Source: Halovulum dunhuangense
Lineage (GTDB): Bacteria > Pseudomonadota > Alphaproteobacteria > Rhodobacterales > Rhodobacteraceae
DNA: 64,000 nucleotides
Assembly (NCBI RefSeq): GCF_013093415.1
Contig: NZ_JABFBC010000001.1
Span: 186,001 to 250,000, forward strand
Reading direction: 5' to 3'
Part shown: piece after piece, positions 8,803 to 15,334 of the stretch
Numbering within the stretch: the first letter of the stretch is position 1
How the letters are laid out: every line of letters starts with the position of its first letter
Made by a program: the position numbers and the translations under genes
The notes under the pieces: model-generated
Databases searched by the model: none
Seen by the model: only the letters and a program-made list of their open reading frames with translations
What the model was told of the DNA's origin: nothing

Positions 8803-10089
8803 TCAGAAGCGTCGCGTCAGCGAAAGGTTGCACTCCTCGACGTCGATGTTGTCGTAGAAGACGACGTTGGATCCGGTGCGTGCGAAGTTGCAGGAAAGCC
8901 GCGGGGTAAAGCCCCGGATGACGACTGAATTGTTGCCGACGATCAGCCCCAGGCCGACGGTCCGGTCGATGCGTTTCTCGGTGTCGAAGGCAAAGAACGG
9001 CGCGTCGAACCATTCCTGTTCGTAGTAGACATTGCCGAGCACCGTCCAGCCTGATGGCCAGCTGCGCTCCATCCCGATGCTGGGGCGGATCGCGTCATAG
9101 CTGAAGCGCGGATCCCGGGCGTTGGTCCGGTTCACGGCAAGCCCGGCGCGCAGCGCAAGCCGCGGGGTGATGATGCGGCGCAGATCCCCGGTCAGCGTGA
9201 CGCTGGTGTTGTCATAGATGCTGGCACGCCCCGGGTCGTCATACCATTGCCGCGCGACCCGCGCGCCCAGCCGGTAAAGCGTGCGCTCGCCGAAGAATTC
9301 GCGATCCACCGACAGGCCGACCAGGGTGAAGTCCCGGATCTCGTCATCGTAGAAGGTCGTCAGGCCGTCCGCCCGAAGGGTCAGCCGGCCCCGATCCAGC
9401 GGGCGGATCCAGGCCGCCGCCGCGCCAAGCTGCCACCGGTCGAGCCCGTCGACGGTGGCGCGTGTCGCGGCAAGCGATCCGGACAGGGTCAGCGCGCCCG
9501 CACCCAGATCGAAGCGGCGGAAGGCGCCCGCCTGCAATGTGGCGCTGAAGCCCTCTTCGGCGGTGGTGTCGATGGTGCCGACAAGCCCGCCGAATATCGG
9601 CGCCTCGGTGTTCAGCGTGGCGCGGTTCAGGTTGCTGCTGGGCTGTAGGTTCATCCCGAAGGTCAGCCCCCAGGGGCGCTGCGCCACCAGGCGCGACCGC
9701 GCCGAAAGCAGGGTCCGCCGCTCGTCCGCGCCGCGGGCCTCGGGCAGAAGTTCGTCGATCTGGAACAGCGCCGCTTCCACCTGGCCGTCGCGCGCCAGCG
9801 CCTGCGCCAGGTACCAGCGTGCCAGCCGCGCCTCGGGGTTCAGGCGAAGCGCCCGGCGAAACGCTGCAATCGCGTCGGGCAGGCGATTGTCGGCAAGGGC
9901 GGCGCGCCCCTCGACATAGGCCAGATCGGCGGGGGAAAGGTCCGATGTCCGCGCCAGTTCCAGCGCCTCGGCGGGGCGGCCGCCGGACAGGAGTGCGTTC
10001 AGGTCGGCGCCGGTCTGCGCCGGGGCAGGGCATGCAATCGACACAAGAACAAGAAGCGCAGCAAGGATGCTTTGCCTGAATTCGGGCAT
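8803..10089 (-). CDS. Surface lipoprotein assembly modifier (Slam-like, DUF560) outer-membrane protein
   Basis: The product is 428 residues. A signal peptide (residues 1 to about 24, ending PAPAQ) is followed by tetratricopeptide-like helices (roughly 45-125). The rest is alternating beta strands ending in a C-terminal Phe (SLTRRF), typical of outer-membrane barrels. The NLNRAT segment after the TPR region recalls the Slam/DUF560 barrel. Slam proteins carry lipoproteins to the outer leaflet of the outer membrane. The gene lies 118 bases downstream of a TbpB-like lipoprotein on the same strand, which fits exporter and cargo. The start at 10089 has an AGGA ribosome site and gives a clean signal peptide. 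Longer in-frame starts do not. Confidence 0.82.
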   Translation of the reverse strand: MPEFRQSILAALLVLVSIACPAPAQTGADLNALLSGGRPAEALELARTSDLSPADLAYVEGRAALADNRLPDAIAAFRRALRLNPEARLARWYLAQALARDGQVEAALFQIDELLPEARGADERRTLLSARSRLVAQRPWGLTFGMNLQPSSNLNRATLNTEAPIFGGLVGTIDTTAEEGFSATLQAGAFRRFDLGAGALTLSGSLAATRATVDGLDRWQLGAAAAWIRPLDRGRLTLRADGLTTFYDDEIRDFTLVGLSVDREFFGERTLYRLGARVARQWYDDPGRASIYDNTSVTLTGDLRRIITPRLALRAGLAVNRTNARDPRFSYDAIRPSIGMERSWPSGWTVLGNVYYEQEWFDAPFFAFDTEKRIDRTVGLGLIVGNNSVVIRGFTPRLSCNFARTGSNVVFYDNIDVEECNLSLTRRF

Positions 10090-10207
10090 GCGGAATTCCT
10101 GAAGGACGGGATGGTCGGCTTTCATCGCGTGAACACGCGAGGATGCAAACAGCCAGATCATGAATCGCGGCGCGTGCGGTGTCCACACGCGCCGCAACGT
10201 CGTTGGA

Positions 10208-10855
10208 TCAGGGCTGCTGGTCAGCCAGGAAGATGCCGTCGATCTGGTCCACGACAGGACCCTCCGTCACGGTACCGGTGAGAACACCGAGTGTCTGTGT
10301 GCCGGCAAATGCACCCTCGAGATCACCGGCGACGCTGAAAGTCTCGACGTCGCCATTGTCGTCGAGCGTCAGGTCACCGCCGAAATCGGCCGTGTAGCGG
10401 CTGTCGGTGATGGCCCCGTTGGACAGATCAAGCTGCCCCCCGAGGGCGGCTCCTTCGGGCGGCGTTTCCGAGTCGAACGCGCTCAGGTTGGTCATCGAAC
10501 CGGTGATGATGTCACCCGTGAAATCCGCAGCGAGCGAGATGTCGCCGAACACAAGGGTGTTGTCCTCGGCTGTTCCGCTCTCGACCGCGAAGCCGACAGA
10601 CCCGGCATAGGTCGCATCCGCATTGGGCCGCTCCTCGGTACCGTTCTGGTTGAGGTCATCCCACGCGGCGACGAAATCCTGCGCCTCCTGCGGCAGTCCG
10701 GCGAGTTCTTCGGCGGTCGGAAGCTCCTGTTCGAAGATCCCCTGCGAGATTTCGCCGCCGCCACCACCACCGCCGCCGCTGCCGCCGTCACTGCTGCTGC
10801 ACGCGGCAAGAGCAAAAAGGGACACTGTGAGAAGCACAGTCGAATTGACTTTCAT
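10208..10855 (-). CDS. TbpB-like surface lipoprotein, probable Slam cargo
   Basis: The product is 215 residues with a type II signal peptide whose lipobox is LAAC (Cys19). A Ser/Gly-rich tether containing eight glycines follows. The C-terminal half repeats short beta strands of the form xxFGDISLAADF and GDITGSMTN, resembling the 8-stranded barrel of transferrin-binding-protein-like lipoproteins. Such proteins are displayed on the cell surface by Slam, which is encoded directly downstream. A good ribosome site (AGGAAAAG) precedes the ATG. The ligand is unknown. Resemblance to TbpB does not show transferrin or iron binding in a free-living bacterium. The gene is preceded by a strikingly AT-rich control region. 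Confidence 0.78.
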   Translation of the reverse strand: MKVNSTVLLTVSLFALAACSSSDGGSGGGGGGGGEISQGIFEQELPTAEELAGLPQEAQDFVAAWDDLNQNGTEERPNADATYAGSVGFAVESGTAEDNTLVFGDISLAADFTGDIITGSMTNLSAFDSETPPEGAALGGQLDLSNGAITDSRYTADFGGDLTLDDNGDVETFSVAGDLEGAFAGTQTLGVLTGTVTEGPVVDQIDGIFLADQQP

Positions 10856-11010
10856 GTACTCTTTTCCTTTTCAAGCCTGGGTCGTCCTAGGTGATCGGAC
10901 GGTTACGATCAAATGTGGCCAGACTGTGAATAGATAGACAAAATGTTTAACATATAAAAATCTATATATTTCTATTTTTGGACTGTATTTTTTTTATCTC
11001 TACTTGTTCT
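10856..11010. promoter_or_regulatory. AT-rich control region with two inverted repeats upstream of the lipoprotein-Slam operon
   Basis: The region 10911-11010 is far richer in A/T than anything around it, including runs of T and TATATATT. Two palindromes are visible. One is TGATCG-N8-CGATCA at 10892-10911. The other is ATGTT-T-AACAT at 10943-10953. They lie 40-100 bases upstream of the lipoprotein ATG (minus strand), where an operator would sit. I cannot assign a regulator. Confidence 0.45.
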
Positions 11011-11067
11011 TGAAGTCCCGACCAGAGCAGCGGGATATGGGCCAATGCCCTTGCCTTGCAGGCGCTC

Positions 11068-11096
11068 TGGCGAGTCGCCCGGCAATCGCCTATATC
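11068..11096 (+). promoter_or_regulatory. Probable dapF promoter
   Basis: TGGCGA (11068-11073), a 17-base spacer and TATATC (11091-11096) resemble the promoter form seen at other genes in this window. The -10 ends only 7 bases before the dapF ATG, so the transcript would be leaderless or nearly so. No Shine-Dalgarno sequence is visible there. Confidence 0.45.
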
Positions 11097-11103
11097 CGCG
11101 CGG

Positions 11104-11937
11104 ATGGAGCAGAGCCTTTCCCAGACGCCTCCCCTGCGCTTTCTCAAGATGCACGGGCTGGGCAACGATTTCGTGATCATCGACGCGCGCGGCGCGGCCG
11201 ATCCGGTCACGCCTGCGCTGGCGCGCGCGCTGGGCGACCGGCACATGGGCGTGGGCTTCGACCAGCTGGCGGTGATCCACGACGATGCCGACGCGGATGC
11301 GCGGCTGACGTTCTGGAACGCGGACGGCTCGACCTCGGGCGCCTGTGGCAACGCCACCCGCTGCATCGCGCGGCTTCTGATGGACGAGACGGGCGCCACG
11401 CGCCTGCGGTTGCGCACAGAGTTCGACGTGCTGATCGCCGAGGATGCGGGCGACCGTCTGACCCGCGTGAACATGGGCCAGCCGGCGCTGGACTGGGACC
11501 GGATCCCGCTGGCGCGCGACGTGGACACGGTGTCCCTGCCGCTGCCCGGCAATCCCGGCGCGGTCAGCATGGGTAACCCCCATTGCGTGTTCGTGGTGGA
11601 CGACGCCGAGGGCGCCGACATCGCCTCGCAGGGCGCGCGCTTCGAGCACGATCCCCTTTATCCGCAACGCACCAATGTCGAGATGGTGCAGGTGCTGGCC
11701 CCCGACCGGCTGCGGCTGCGGATCTGGGAACGCGGCGTGGGGATCACGCTGGCCTCGGGTTCCTGCGCCTGCGCGGCGCTGGTCGCCTGCCACCGCAAGG
11801 AGCTGATCGGCCGCCGCGCCGAGATCGTCGTGGATGGCGGAACGCTGCATGGCGAGTGGCGCGAGGATGGCGTCTGGCTGACCGGACCGACCGCGCTGGT
11901 CTTCGAGGGCGTGCTGTCACCGGAGATGCTGCGATGA
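11104..11937 (+). CDS. dapF: Diaminopimelate epimerase
   Basis: The product is 277 residues. It interconverts LL- and meso-diaminopimelate in the lysine and peptidoglycan pathway. The first active-site motif is intact (NADGSTSGACGNATRC, with catalytic Cys81). The second motif, usually ACGTGAC with the second catalytic Cys, reads ASGSCAC here. A Ser (218) occupies the expected Cys position, with Cys at 221 and 223. The start at 11104 puts KMHGLGNDFVI near the N-terminus as usual. An upstream in-frame start would only add an unrelated 16 residues. The stop overlaps mtaB by ATGA. Confidence 0.92.
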   Translation: MEQSLSQTPPLRFLKMHGLGNDFVIIDARGAADPVTPALARALGDRHMGVGFDQLAVIHDDADADARLTFWNADGSTSGACGNATRCIARLLMDETGATRLRLRTEFDVLIAEDAGDRLTRVNMGQPALDWDRIPLARDVDTVSLPLPGNPGAVSMGNPHCVFVVDDAEGADIASQGARFEHDPLYPQRTNVEMVQVLAPDRLRLRIWERGVGITLASGSCACAALVACHRKELIGRRAEIVVDGGTLHGEWREDGVWLTGPTALVFEGVLSPEMLR

Positions 11938-13205
11938 ACCCGCCCGTCTTCGAGACCTTCGGCTGCCGGCTGAACGCCTACGAGACCGAGGCGATGCGTG
12001 AACTTGCGCAAGGCGCCGGGCTCGACAACGCGGTGATCGTGAACACCTGCGCGGTCACGGCGGAAGCCGTGCGCCAGTCGCGCCAGCGCATCCGCAAGCT
12101 GCGCCGCGAGAACCCTGCCGCGCGGATCATCGTCACCGGCTGCGCCGCCCAGACCGAGCCCGAGACCTATGCCGCGATGGCCGAGGTGGACCTGGTCGTC
12201 GGCAACCTGGAAAAGATGCGGGCCGAAACCTGGGCAGGGCTTGCCAAGGGCCCCGACTTCATCGGCGAGACCGAGAAGGTACGCGTCAACGACATCATGT
12301 CCGCGACAGAGACGGCCGGCCACCTGATCGACGGCTTCGGCAGCCGCGCAAGGGCCTATGTGCAGGTCCAGAACGGCTGCGACCACCGCTGCACCTTCTG
12401 CATCATTCCCTTCGGGCGGGGCAATTCCCGCAGCGTCCCGGCGGGCGTCGTGGTCGAGCAGATCGCGCGGCTGGTCGATGCCGGCTACAACGAGGTGGTG
12501 CTGACCGGCGTGGACCTGACCAGCTGGGGCGCCGACCTGCCGGCGCACCCACGCCTGGGCGACCTGGTGCAGCGCATCCTGAAGCTGGTGCCGGGCCTGC
12601 CGCGGCTGCGCATCAGCTCGATCGACTCGATCGAGGCGGACCCGGCGCTGATCGAGGCGATCGCGTCCGAGCCGCGGCTGATGCCGCATCTGCACCTGAG
12701 CCTTCAGGCGGGCGACAACATGATCCTCAAGCGCATGAAGCGCCGCCACCTGCGCGATGACGCCATCCGCTTCTGCGAGGAGACGCGGGCCGCGCGCCCC
12801 GACATCGTGTTCGGCGCCGATATCATCGCGGGCTTTCCGACCGAGACAGAGGCGATGTTCGAGAACTCGCTAAGGCTGGTCGAGGAATGCGGCCTGACCT
12901 GGCTGCATGTCTTCCCCTACTCGCCGCGCAAGGGCACCCCCGCCGCGCGCATGCCGCAGGTGGACAAGGCCGCGATCAAGGACCGTGCGGCGCGCCTTCG
13001 GGCGCTGGGGGATGCGCGGGTGGCCGAGCATCTGGCGGCACAGGTCGGCAGCACCCAGCCCGTGCTGATCGAAAAGGACCGCATGGGCCGCACCCCCGGA
13101 TTTGCCGAGGTGGACGTCACGGGCGGCACCCCCATCGAGGGCGGCATCCTGCCCGTGCGCATCACGTCGGCAGCGGCCGGGCGCCTGGTGGCCGAAGCCG
13201 CCTGA
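11934..13205 (+). CDS. mtaB: tRNA t6A37 methylthiotransferase (radical SAM)
   Basis: The product is 423 residues. An N-terminal UPF0004 domain has three cluster cysteines (C11 in FGCRLN, C39 in NTCAVT, C70 in TGCAAQ). The radical-SAM cluster motif is CDHRCTFC (C149, C153, C156). A short C-terminal TRAM-like beta region (VLIEKDRMGRTPGFAEV) follows. The short TRAM and FGCRLN start favour MtaB, which adds methylthio to t6A37 of tRNAs reading ANN codons, over MiaB or RimO. Translation starts at the ATG overlapping the dapF stop, giving a dapF-mtaB operon. Confidence 0.92.
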   Translation: MNPPVFETFGCRLNAYETEAMRELAQGAGLDNAVIVNTCAVTAEAVRQSRQRIRKLRRENPAARIIVTGCAAQTEPETYAAMAEVDLVVGNLEKMRAETWAGLAKGPDFIGETEKVRVNDIMSATETAGHLIDGFGSRARAYVQVQNGCDHRCTFCIIPFGRGNSRSVPAGVVVEQIARLVDAGYNEVVLTGVDLTSWGADLPAHPRLGDLVQRILKLVPGLPRLRISSIDSIEADPALIEAIASEPRLMPHLHLSLQAGDNMILKRMKRRHLRDDAIRFCEETRAARPDIVFGADIIAGFPTETEAMFENSLRLVEECGLTWLHVFPYSPRKGTPAARMPQVDKAAIKDRAARLRALGDARVAEHLAAQVGSTQPVLIEKDRMGRTPGFAEVDVTGGTPIEGGILPVRITSAAAGRLVAEAA

Positions 13206-13268
13206 GCGGCAGGCCTTGCCGCCTCGGGCGCAACGTGGAAACTGGCCCCGACTGGTCAGGAGAGCCCG

Positions 13269-13895
13269 ATGCACCCCAACCCCGCCTTCCGCAGGACAGC
13301 CGGCGCACGCAACATCGCCTTTGTCCGCGCCCGGAGCTTCGGCATCCTGACGCTTGCGGGGCCGGACGGGCCGCTGGCCGCGCATATCCCATTCGTGCTG
13401 AACCCGGAGGGCACCGCGCTCGAGGCGCATCTGGTGCGGTCAAACCCGATCTGGGCGGCGATTGCAGAGCCGGTTCCTGCGCTGATGATCGTCTCTGGGC
13501 CGGATGGCTACGTCTCGCCCGACTGGTACGGGATGGAGAACCAGGTGCCGACCTGGAACTACGTCGCCGTCCACCTGCGCGGCACGCTGCACCGGCAGGA
13601 CGTCGAGGCGCTGGCGCCGCATGCGGCAGAGCTGTCGGCGCAGTTCGAGGGGCGGCTTCTGCCCAAGAAGCCCTGGACCGAGGACAAGATGGACCCAGAG
13701 GCGCTGGCGCGGATGCGGCGGATGATCGTGCCGTTGCGGATGGAGATTGCGGCCATCGACGGCACCTGGAAGCTGAACCAGAACAAGCCCGAGGCGGCGC
13801 GGCTGGCCGCGGCCGACGCCATCGCGGGCAGCGGGATCGGGTCGGAGCTGGAAACGCTGGCAGCCCTGATGCGCGATCCGCCCGCGACGGAGTGA
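13269..13895 (+). CDS. PaiB-like FMN-binding protein
   Basis: The product is 208 residues of the PaiB family (FMN-binding split-barrel fold). Typical segments are an N-terminal HPNPAFR, HIPFVLN (residues 39-45), HLVRSNPIW (residues 56-64), and a late PWTEDKM-like stretch. In Bacillus PaiB is linked to repression of sporulation and protease genes. In proteobacteria the role is unclear, perhaps flavin-dependent detoxification. The AGGAGA ribosome site lies well placed before the ATG. It is a single gene with no partner. Confidence 0.85.
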   Translation: MHPNPAFRRTAGARNIAFVRARSFGILTLAGPDGPLAAHIPFVLNPEGTALEAHLVRSNPIWAAIAEPVPALMIVSGPDGYVSPDWYGMENQVPTWNYVAVHLRGTLHRQDVEALAPHAAELSAQFEGRLLPKKPWTEDKMDPEALARMRRMIVPLRMEIAAIDGTWKLNQNKPEAARLAAADAIAGSGIGSELETLAALMRDPPATE

Positions 13896-13955
13896 ATTGC
13901 GCAGGGCCGCGCCTGGCCCTAGATTGAAGCCCGACACCCCTTGCGGAGGAAGCCC

Positions 13956-14246
13956 ATGCCTGCCCCGATCGCCCCCATCGCCATGACCGCCCTGCGTCTC
14001 GGCGCGGTCGCTGCCGCAGCCTGGTATGTGCGCAGCCGCACGCAAGCAAAGCCCAAGCATGTCTGGCGCGAGCAGGCGCTGGACGATCTGCCGGAGGGGG
14101 TCGACCTGACCTCCGACAAGTCCGAGGCAGAGCGCAACGCCCATGCGGCGGCGCGGGTCAGGCGGGTGATCCGGCTGGGCGACGGGCCGGGGCTCGAGAT
14201 CGACATCGCCACGCTTGGCCGCATCCGGCTGCGCCGGGTGGACTGA
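13956..14246 (+). CDS. Small membrane-anchored protein of unknown function
   Basis: The product is 96 residues. Residues 8-24 form a hydrophobic Ala-rich segment (a signal anchor or membrane helix). A basic then acidic soluble tail of about 70 residues follows, ending in a short beta-rich piece (GLEIDIATLGRIRLRR). A strong GGAGGA ribosome site precedes the ATG at 13956, which is chosen over one five codons upstream. I do not recognise a family. Codon use matches the neighbours. Confidence 0.65.
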   Translation: MPAPIAPIAMTALRLGAVAAAAWYVRSRTQAKPKHVWREQALDDLPEGVDLTSDKSEAERNAHAAARVRRVIRLGDGPGLEIDIATLGRIRLRRVD

Positions 14247-14277
14247 GCGCGGCCCCTTCACCGAAGCAGGAAGAAGA

Positions 14278-14886
14278 ATGAAGCTTTACTATTCCCCGAC
14301 CTCGCCCTTCGTGCGCAAGGTCAGCGTCGTGCTGCGCGAGACCGGGCTGATCGACAAGGTGACGCTGGTGCCCGGATCCGGGCTGCCCGCGGCCCCGGGC
14401 AACGCGCCCATCGCGCTGAACCCGCTGGGCAAGATCCCCACGCTGGAGCGGGAGGATGGCCCGGCGCTGTACGACAGCCGGGTGATCTGCCGCTATCTCG
14501 ACCACATCTCGGGCGGCAAGCTATACCCCCAGCCCCCGCGCCTGTGGGAGACGCTGACCCTGGAAGCGACCGCCGATGGCATGATGGAGGCGGCGGTCCT
14601 GATGATCTACGAGACCCGCGCCCGTGCACAGGGCACGCAGGATCCCACCTGGGTGGAGGCGCAGTGGTCCAAGGTGGCCCGCGCGCTCGACACGCTGGAG
14701 GGGCGCTGGATCGCCTATCTGGAAGGGCCCCTCGACATGGGTCAGATCGCGGTTGGCTGTGCGCTGGGGTATCTCGACTTCCGGCAGGACGCGCGCAACT
14801 GGCGCGGCGGGCACCCTGCCCTGGCCGAGTGGTACGCCGGCTTTGCCGAGCGCGACAGCATGAAGGCGACGGTTCCCGTGGGCTGA
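14278..14886 (+). CDS. Glutathione S-transferase family protein
   Basis: The product is 202 residues. The N-terminal thioredoxin-like domain starts MKLYYSPTSPFVRKV and contains the glutathione-binding NPLGKIPTLE and YDSRVICRYLD segments (the conserved cis-Pro and the Asp/Ser pair). An all-helical C-terminal domain follows. The Ser/Thr near position 10 suggests glutathione activation by Ser rather than Tyr. It probably conjugates or reduces hydrophobic electrophiles in the cytoplasm. The substrate cannot be told. The start is the ATG at 14278 with an AGGAAGAAG ribosome site. An in-frame extension upstream would overlap the preceding gene and is unlikely. Confidence 0.9.
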   Translation: MKLYYSPTSPFVRKVSVVLRETGLIDKVTLVPGSGLPAAPGNAPIALNPLGKIPTLEREDGPALYDSRVICRYLDHISGGKLYPQPPRLWETLTLEATADGMMEAAVLMIYETRARAQGTQDPTWVEAQWSKVARALDTLEGRWIAYLEGPLDMGQIAVGCALGYLDFRQDARNWRGGHPALAEWYAGFAERDSMKATVPVG

Positions 14887-14944
14887 TCCCTTGTCGCGCG
14901 CCCGTCCGGTGCCATGTTCCACCGGCATTGCAGGGAGGCGCGCG

Positions 14945-15184
14945 ATGAACCGGCATTTCGATCCGACCAAGGCCGCCGCGGTGGAAACCGTGGCGGAGTA
15001 TCTGAAATCCGCGCGCGCCGCCATCGACGCCGAACTGGGCGAGGGCTATGCCGCGGCCAATCCCGAACTGGTGGCGGCCTTCCTTCAGGCCAGCGCGATC
15101 GAGGCGGCGGTGAATGCCGGCCGCATCGCCAGCCGCGAGACGAACGAGACGTTGCTCAAGCTGAAACCGCGCCTCTTCGGCTGA
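14945..15184 (+). CDS. Small conserved-looking protein of unknown function
   Basis: The product is 79 residues, soluble and mostly helical (FDPTKAAAVETVAEYLKSAR, then AAFLQASAIEAAV). It ends LLKLKPRLFG. No domain is recognised. The ATG at 14945 is preceded by GGGAGGCGCG, a usable ribosome site. It sits between the GST and the formate dehydrogenase promoter on the same strand. Composition and codon use match real neighbours, but function is unknown. Confidence 0.6.
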   Translation: MNRHFDPTKAAAVETVAEYLKSARAAIDAELGEGYAAANPELVAAFLQASAIEAAVNAGRIASRETNETLLKLKPRLFG

Positions 15185-15272
15185 GTGCCGCGCGCCCCGG
15201 TCGCGGGCGCAGGTTTCCCATCCGCCACCAGGGTCCGCGGAAATTCCGCGTGAGGCCGCTCTTTCGCGGATT

Positions 15273-15301
15273 TTCACAACGTCCGGCCCGTGGTGTAGTC
15301 T
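15273..15301 (+). promoter_or_regulatory. Probable promoter of the formate dehydrogenase gene
   Basis: TTCACA (15273-15278), a 17-base spacer and TAGTCT (15296-15301) lie 33 bases before the start codon. The match to sigma-70-type elements is fair and the spacing is ideal. Confidence 0.45.
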
Positions 15302-15334
15302 GTCCCGAAAAGACGACTGCCCGAGGGAGTGACC

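Noticed and set aside
10740-10800. Trinucleotide-like repeat (CCGCCGCCACCACCACC)
   Set aside because: It encodes the polyglycine tether of the surface lipoprotein, so it is coding repetition and not a separate repeat element. Slippage is possible but was not scored.
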